Positions 57,661 to 64,000 of a stretch of 64,000 nt of DNA are shown here, one piece after another. Source of the DNA: Trifolium pratense (lineage: Eukaryota > Streptophyta > Magnoliopsida > Fabales > Fabaceae); the NCBI RefSeq assembly GCF_020283565.1, contig NC_060061.1:31285362-31349361 (forward strand), in the 5' to 3' direction. The first letter of the stretch is position 1. The number at the start of each line of letters is the position of its first letter. The notes beneath the pieces are model-generated. The model had not been told where the DNA came from. It saw nothing but the letters and a program-made list of their open reading frames with translations, and ran no database searches. A program made the translations under genes and the position numbers.

Positions 57661-58165
57661 TTAGAATTAAATATGTTTTTTATCCCTATAAAATGGGGAC
57701 TTTCTATATTTAGTCCTTACTTGATTTTTAGGTTAATTGCATATTTAATCCCTTAAGTTTATTTTAGTTGCAATTTGATCCCTTATGTTTAAAAAGTTTC
57801 AAGTTAGTCCTTGTCAAATTTCAATTTAAATGGTCAACATTATTAGACTATTATTGTATTTGATTAGTCAATGATTATCAAATACAATAATAGTCTAATA
57901 AACATGGCTAATAGATTTGCATACGTGGACAACTTAGGAATGTGTAACATGAAAGTTTTAGACGAAATTAACTCAAAATTTAACGAAAAGGACGAACTTA
58001 TGTTGAAATCAGTAACGTAAGGAACCAACTTAAAACTTTTTAAACGTAAGGGATCAAGTTGAAACTTAAAATAAACGTATAATGGACCAAATATGCGATT
58101 AAACTTAATTCTTTTTATATTTTTAGTCAATAAAAAATTTCTTGCACATATAGTTTTAGTCTCTA
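57661..58165. mobile_element. Nested MITEs
   Basis: The outer element begins 'gaattaaatatgttttttat' and ends about 58165. The inner one (57727-58115) belongs to the same family as 20045-20400 ('gcaatttgatcccttatg' and 'cgtaagggatcaagttg'). A 21-bp perfect stem ('tagactattattgtatttga' and its mirror, 57843-57897) sits at the centre. Confidence 0.6.
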
Positions 58166-58176
58166 CCAACTTAAAA

Positions 58177-60652
58177 CACTGCTACAATTTTGACCTACAA
58201 TAGCACTAATTTAATAGCACTTTTTCTGAAGTGCTATTAAAAATCTCAATCTGATGCTTATAATAGCACTTTTTGTCGGAAGTGCTATAATATAGTGGAA
58301 ATAAATTTTAAGCGGGGCCTTTAATAGCGCTTTCCTTGCGAGCGCTATAAAATATATGTCCCTTTGATAGCACTTTTCATGAAACACTATTATAGGTCTT
58401 TCCGGAAAAGAAAAAAAACACTAAAATATTTCGCTGAAAATTTCATAAGGTTTCATTCCACTTTTTATCGGTCCGCCGTTTCACTCTTCCTCACTCTCCA
58501 ATCTCCATATCCATCGTTCTTCATGAAACTCTCAATCATCACTCTCCATCGTTCCTCACTCTCCATCATTAACTCATCAATTGAACCCTAAAACCTTCTT
58601 CTCTCCATCATTTCCCAAAACTTGTTAAACCCTAAATCCCAAATTGAATCCAAAAATTGAAGGATTGAAGGCTAGAAGGAGTTTTCTGTTTTCTGTTTAA
58701 CTTCGTCTCTTTGTCTCCGATCGATCTCCACCTATTACCGTCTCTAGGTTCAATGTATCTCTTCGTCACTCAATTGCTCTCTATCTCCAATTCGCTCTCT
58801 GTAATTTCTTCGATCTCTGATTAGCTTTTTATGATGTTGAAATTTTGAATATAGTTGCAAATCCACACAACAAACTTCAATTGCAATTAATCAAATGTGC
58901 TTTCGAGCTTTTTTCACCTAAAGGTATTAATTGATTAGTTGATGATTTATGATTTTTCTTTTTGTTGCTGATATATGATTGTGTGTCAGTGTTTATTGAG
59001 ATTGATTTTATGCTGAAAATTGTGATGAAAATGGATAGAAACTTGATTTAGGCTTTGTTTTATTGTGTTAATTGATGGCTGAATATTACTTTGTTCATGT
59101 TAGGGTTCCTTTTTGAAAGAGATAAAAGTGATTTTGATGGCTTAACTTTGAATTTGGCTTAACTCTGTTCAGGTTAGTTTTCTATACATTCATGGAACAG
59201 GGTTTATGGTTTACATAGCAAGTACCAAGTAATTTATGAAACTTTGCCAACTGGTATATTGATATTAAATATCAGTAAGATTTGTAGTACAACATATGCC
59301 TTGAATTGAATCCTTGACAAAATTGCTTAAAAAACTCATCACAGAAGTTGGTGTCTCTTATAATAGTCTTGTGTAATAGTTCATTTGTTTTGCTTGTCGT
59401 TGATGCATTTAGTTTACTTTTTAATAATCCTTTACATAAAAATAGCATCATAGGTGTTTAGGCTTTTTTTTTATTTTACTTCAATAGCATCTGAGCAAAG
59501 TCTTTTCTTCTAAAGCATTATGAGTATTTTGAACTTTTCTCTAGACTTCCTTGTTCTCTTATTCCATCAGTTGAGTAGTTATCTTGTGCCTTAAACAATG
59601 AGGCTGAACTTACATCTGGAAATTATGTTTGGATGAATACTCTTTATATACTAAAACTTCATTTATTCAAACATTTTTAGGAGAACCATGAGTGGAATGA
59701 GTGGCAAGATACATATGCAGAACAAATCCAATGATAATCTTAATTATAGGAACATGGTGGTGTTCAACGTGATGATGAGGTAACAGTTTTGTTTATTTAT
59801 CGTATCTAAATTAACTGTCTTCAACTTCCCTAATCTATACGTTGGTGATGGATTTTCTGGGAGTTATTTTCACCATTTAGATAATTTGCTTGATGTTTGA
59901 AGAATTAAGTTAGTTTATCAACCTGATCCAGATGTAATATTTGATTTTAGACAGTGGCAGATGCTGCACAACAAACAACCTGAGCGATTGAAGGTGCCAA
60001 GCAATTAGCCTCGTCAACCATCGAAACCATTTAGGGACTTCTTGGTATAATATGAGAATGGTGCTGGCTTGCGAGCAATCCTAAGGCGTTCAAGTGGATT
60101 ATTAATTGTTTGTTGCGTGCAATCCTAAGGCGTACAAGTTGATTATTAATTGTTTGCCGCATAAATTCTTGTTCTGCATAGGAACATTAAGTGTAGGGAT
60201 AGGTGAGTGATTATGGTTGAGGAGGTATTGCACCTTTGTAGTAGACATAAGTTAGTTTTGGTGGGTGAGACTTATGTATTGAATATCTACATGTATATAC
60301 AATTGTATTGTATATTATTCATGTTAGTTTTTAATGAAACTATTTTTTAAATTTCAATTTAAGCTCCAGGTTACGTATAGAAAAAAAAGAGGCTTCATGT
60401 TGTATATATTTTTTTCTTAAAAAAAGATCTACAATAGCGCTTTTTTTATAAAGTGCTATTAAAATATATAGAAAAAATAAACAGACATACTATAGCGCTT
60501 TAGTGTATAAGCGCTATTAAAGATCGGACATACAATAGCACTTTTAAAAGTGCTATAATAGGCACAGACTTTTAATAGCACCAGCTTCTATAGCACTTTA
60601 AAGTGCTATTAAAGCCCAAAAAAGTGCTATAGTATCCCTTTTCTGTAGTACT
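58177..60652. mobile_element. Probable CACTA derivative with 'AGTGCTATTAAA' subterminal repeats
   Basis: Both ends are crowded with 'aatagcacttt' and 'aagtgctatta' motifs in alternating orientation (58200-58395, 60430-60640). The right end on the minus strand reads 'TACTACAGAAAAGGGATAC', one base off a CACTA start. The left end ('cactgctaca') is degraded. The interior contains a CT-rich leader-like region (58440-58800), exon-like pieces (around 59690-59780) and a 47-bp tandem duplication near 60070-60165 ('gcaatcctaaggcgt'). No intact reading frame was found. Confidence 0.6.
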
Positions 60653-60920
60653 TAAGATGAAGCGTATTCACTTTAATATGGATATTTGGAACCTGGAGAA
60701 ATGTAGCGACAAGGGTTGAATCCTAGTGGAACGTGGCAACAAGGCTATTCTGTCACGCCTCAAAAATTAGAATTTGTTTTATTTAATTATTTAATTGTTG
60801 TGGTGTTGATTGACTTGTTGTGGTGTTGATTGACGATATTTATTTTAATTATTTTGTGGAGGATAGTTAAATAATTGATAAATAAGAATAATGACGTTGG
60901 TAACTCGAAAATAAAAATTA

Positions 60921-62079
60921 GGCTTAAATGCAGTTTTACACCCCTGTTTTGATTAAATCGGAATTTTACCCCCTCTGTTTTAAAATGCGGACTATTACCC
61001 CCCCTATTTTATAATTTTTTGGATTTTGCCCCCCCTAAAATTCTGCTTTCGAGTCACAACTTCAAAGCTTTGTACACAACTCAATTTTGATCAATAATTC
61101 ACCAAACGTATACCAAAAGGATCGTAATCGAGTTATCTTTTCAGAGGATCAAACCTCACTAAATTTGAAGTTACAAAGAGAGATTAATTACCGTTTTAGT
61201 GAAGGTATGTCCCCCAAAATTCTGCACAAAATCTGCTTTCGAGTCACAACTTCAAAACTTCGCACAGAATTCCATTTGAATCCATAATTCACCAAACTGG
61301 TACCGTAATGACTGCAATCGAGTTAGTTTTCCACAGAATCAAACTCCACAAAATTTAGAGTTACAGAGAGAGATTAATTATCATTTTAGTGAAGGTCTGT
61401 ACAAATCAATTATTGTATCGAACTACTACTTGTATTTTTGTCATGTCTCTCACACTGTAGCTCATTTTTCAATAGTATTTACATGTCCGGAAAGCTAAGG
61501 AAATTAACCTTATTTAAATTTAAATTTCGTCAAATTTGGAGTTACAATGTGTTTGGTAGACGATGTTGAATTTGAAGGTCATAAGTAGATTTCTGCAAAA
61601 TTAGTAATTGGACAAAACGGTAATTAATCTCTCTTTGTAACTCCAAATTTAGTGGGGTTTGATTCTGTGGAAAGCTAACAAGATTCTGGTCATTTTGGTA
61701 TCCGTTTGCTGAATTATTGATCCAAATTGAGTTGTGTGCGAAACTTTGAAGTTGTGACTCGAAAGCAGATTTTGTGCAGAATTTTGGGGAAATACCTTCA
61801 CTAAAACGGTAATTAATCTCTTTTTGTAACTCCAAATTTAGTGGGGTTTGATTCTATGGAAAGATAAATCGATTACGGCATTTCGATATCCGTTTGGTGA
61901 ATTATTGATCCAAATTGAGTTGTGTGCGAAGCTTTGAAGTTGTGACTCGAAAGCAGAATTTTAGGGGGGGCAAAATCCAAAAAATTATAAAATAGGGGGG
62001 GTAAAAGTCCGCATTTTAAAACAGAGGGGGTAAAATTCCGATTTAATCAAAACAGTGGGGGCAAAACTGCATTTAAGCC
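60921..62079. mobile_element. Mutator-like non-autonomous element
   Basis: The ends 'ggcttaaatgcagtttta' and 'caaaactgcatttaagcc' continue as TIRs over about 180 bp. The element is flanked by the exact 9-bp duplication 'taaaaatta' (60912-60920, 62080-62088). The interior is made of four repeats of about 170-200 bp in direct and inverted orientation ('gcttttcgagtcacaactt'-type and 'gagattaattaccgt'). Confidence 0.88.
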
Positions 62080-62088
62080 TAAAAATTA

Positions 62089-63600
62089 AAAGAAAAAGAA
62101 GTAGAAAAATAAAATAATGAGGTGTTGAAGGCATAGAGAGGGGTGTAGATAAGATTATAGTAGAGATAAAAATAAAAGAAAAACCATGATTTTAATTTTA
62201 ATATATTCACTTTAATTGTATTAAAATCTTTGTCTATAGGAACCTCTTGTAATATATATGTTTTTTGCTAAAATTGTTTGATTGTAAATGATTGGGGAGA
62301 TGAGAAAAGAAATATCTTTTTATTAATTTTTGATTTGGAAAGACGTGAAAGTCTCATGCCTACGTACTAATGAAGGATCAAAACCTCGTAGTTCGGGGTA
62401 AAAAAAATAAAGTGGTTTGTTTGATTCTTTTTAGGAGAAGAGACAAATTGTCATCTTAAGTTAAAACTCATTTAATCCACCACAAACATGATGAAGATAG
62501 ATCTTTGCTTCACAATAGGGAAGGGCTCCAACTTGGATATAAAATCAACAAGTGTGCCACTAACTCTCCTAGGTGGAAAAGAATCAATATCTTTTGATTA
62601 AATGTTATGGGGAATTTGAGTTTTCAACCATAGATGACTCATGTCTAAACTCCTTGAAAAAAGAGTTTTTAAAGTCAAAAGCCAAGTGGCAAAAAGGTTT
62701 GAGTGAGTTTTGTAATTTTTAGCCTTTTTTGAAAATGTTTGGATATGTTTAAGTGTGTTAAAGCATTTATTGAAAAAAAGAGTCGAAAATTTCTTGACGA
62801 AAGTCAAAGTTTTTAAAAAGCATTTTAAAATCTTAAAAATCTGTATTAAAGTCTTTTAAAAATTTGTATTATAAAATCCATTAAAGTCTTTTAAAATCCA
62901 AATTGGAAAATCCTGATTGTAAAAAAGTATTTTAAAAAGTCTTAAAAGTCTATACAATCCTATAAAATCTTTTAAAATCTTCAAGATTTTTTTTGTTAAA
63001 ATTGTCCGTCAAAATCCTAATCCAATACACCCCCCTAAGTTTTTTGAATGTTTAAGGTTTTGTGTTTTTTAAAGTAAAGAACAAAGATAAACAAGTAAAC
63101 ATGCAAAAATCACATAATGACACACAAAGTCAACAAAACAATATCTTCCCTTGAATTTAGACAAAATAAAATTAAAATAATAAAAAATACTTTTTTTTTT
63201 GTATTTTTGTTATTTCTGATAAAGAAAACAAAGAAATATATTTTTTGGGATTTTTTAGATATTTTTAATGATATATAAACAAACAAAAGAAAACAAAAAC
63301 CAAAATAAACAAAGGGGTTAAAAAAAATCGTTGATACGTGTTTCTTCCTTGGTTAAAAATCGTGTTTCTTCCTTTTCTCACCAAATTTGACATGTGAATA
63401 TACCATTTAGCTCCGATTTTAATGAGGATTATGAATATACACTTAAGGTTTATCAATCCATACTCAAACATTCGAATTTTTCAAATTAAAGTAAGAACCC
63501 TAAAACTTCAAATACAAATTAAATATTATTTAAGCACAATAAGAACTTACGAGCATAGGGCTTTCACTACTCACATCATGGTCTACATTTTTTATTCACG
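62089..63600. other. AT-rich region with a MITE-like end
   Basis: 62820-63045 has many copies of 'aaagtcttttaaaatc' and ends in the mirror of 'gggggtgtattggattagg', a TIR type frequent in plant MITEs. A matching opposite end was not found. No genes. Confidence 0.4.
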
Positions 63601-63623
63601 AATAATTCAAATATAATACATGT

Positions 63624-63890
63624 ATGATGAAGTTCAAGGTCACGAAAATTTACCTATTGGAGCAAGGTCCAATGCCCCTTCAAATGATGTTTCGAGATGA
63701 GAAAATGATACCTTTAGCTTCCTTTAATCCCCAGAAGTGTAATGGTATAGTTAATTTTCCTTTAAACCTTCTTAAATGTTCTACCCAATTCAAGTTGAAA
63801 GTGACAAAAAATGGGATTTGGGAGATGGTATTGGAGGGGTTACAGTTGATGATCAATGCATACAGAAGTTTTTCTATGATGTATGAATGA
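63624..63890 (+). other. Open frame of uncertain meaning at the window edge
   Basis: An 88-codon plus-strand frame ('MMKFKVTKIYLLEQGPMPLQ'...) overlaps an equally long minus-strand frame. Base composition here is a little less AT-rich than the surroundings, so it may be an exon or a retroelement fragment, but nothing is recognised on either strand. Confidence 0.2.
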
Positions 63891-64000
63891 TGATTCAATG
63901 GAAAAAGTAGAGAAAACTTGAAAGAAATGCAAGTTTCGAAATTAAGATTTTGATAGTGTAGTAATGGAGTTTAGGAGGCAATGTGGGAAGCTTTCTCTGA

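Overview
The window looks like nuclear DNA of a flowering plant, most likely a papilionoid legume of the clover/medick/pea group. This is inferred from the intron-rich genes, the AT-rich intergenic DNA, a chloroplast matK fragment in nuclear-type context, Emigrant/Lemi-like pogo DNA and many short TIR elements. No species can be fixed from sequence alone. It is gene-poor: one clearly intact gene (an organellar RluA-type RNA pseudouridine synthase, 40122-43962), two copies of the first two exons of a BAP31-like gene, a palindromic pair of NDR1/HIN1-like (NHL) genes that share an in-frame stop, one small predicted membrane protein, and dense nested transposons.

Layout. 1-2136: the right end of a CACTA element whose interior carries pieces of cellular genes (40S ribosomal protein SA exons, the last exon of an unknown membrane protein, a 5'UTR-like stretch), all on the minus strand. 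2137-4225: LINE-type ORF1 (DUF4283 plus zinc knuckle) with a 3' tail but no reverse transcriptase. 4335-4967: pogo/Emigrant-like element with the last codons of its transposase. 5400-17415: a large inverted repeat (arms about 6119-8451 and 14857-17415) around a 6.2-kb CACTA composite (8454-14687) that itself holds a Helitron. Each arm carries a hAT element with a 41-bp minisatellite. 17629-21660: two more hAT insertions with 8-bp target duplications, the matK fragment, and a third copy of part of the inverted-repeat sequence with the hAT site empty. 21660-31240: mostly degenerate repeats, with a small membrane-protein gene at 24271 just before a CACTA right end (25518). 31242-32696: a Mutator-like element with 9-bp target duplication.

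32708-37362 and 45772-49969 are near-identical direct copies (about 4 kb in common) containing BAP31 exons 1-2 and the 3' part of a LINE. The second copy keeps a much longer LINE (to 51631, with target-site duplication). The pseudouridine synthase gene lies between the copies, with a hAT element just upstream of or inside its 5' leader. 52370-53078 holds nested SINEs. 53814-54251 and 56201-57025 are hAT elements flanking the NHL palindrome (54411-56108). 58177-60652 is a probable CACTA derivative with 'AGTGCTATTAAA' subterminal repeats, and 60921-62079 is a second Mutator-like element. The last 1.9 kb shows only AT-rich repeat remnants.

The genes do not form a pathway. The main biology is transposon nesting, gene-fragment capture, inverted duplication and one recent segmental duplication.
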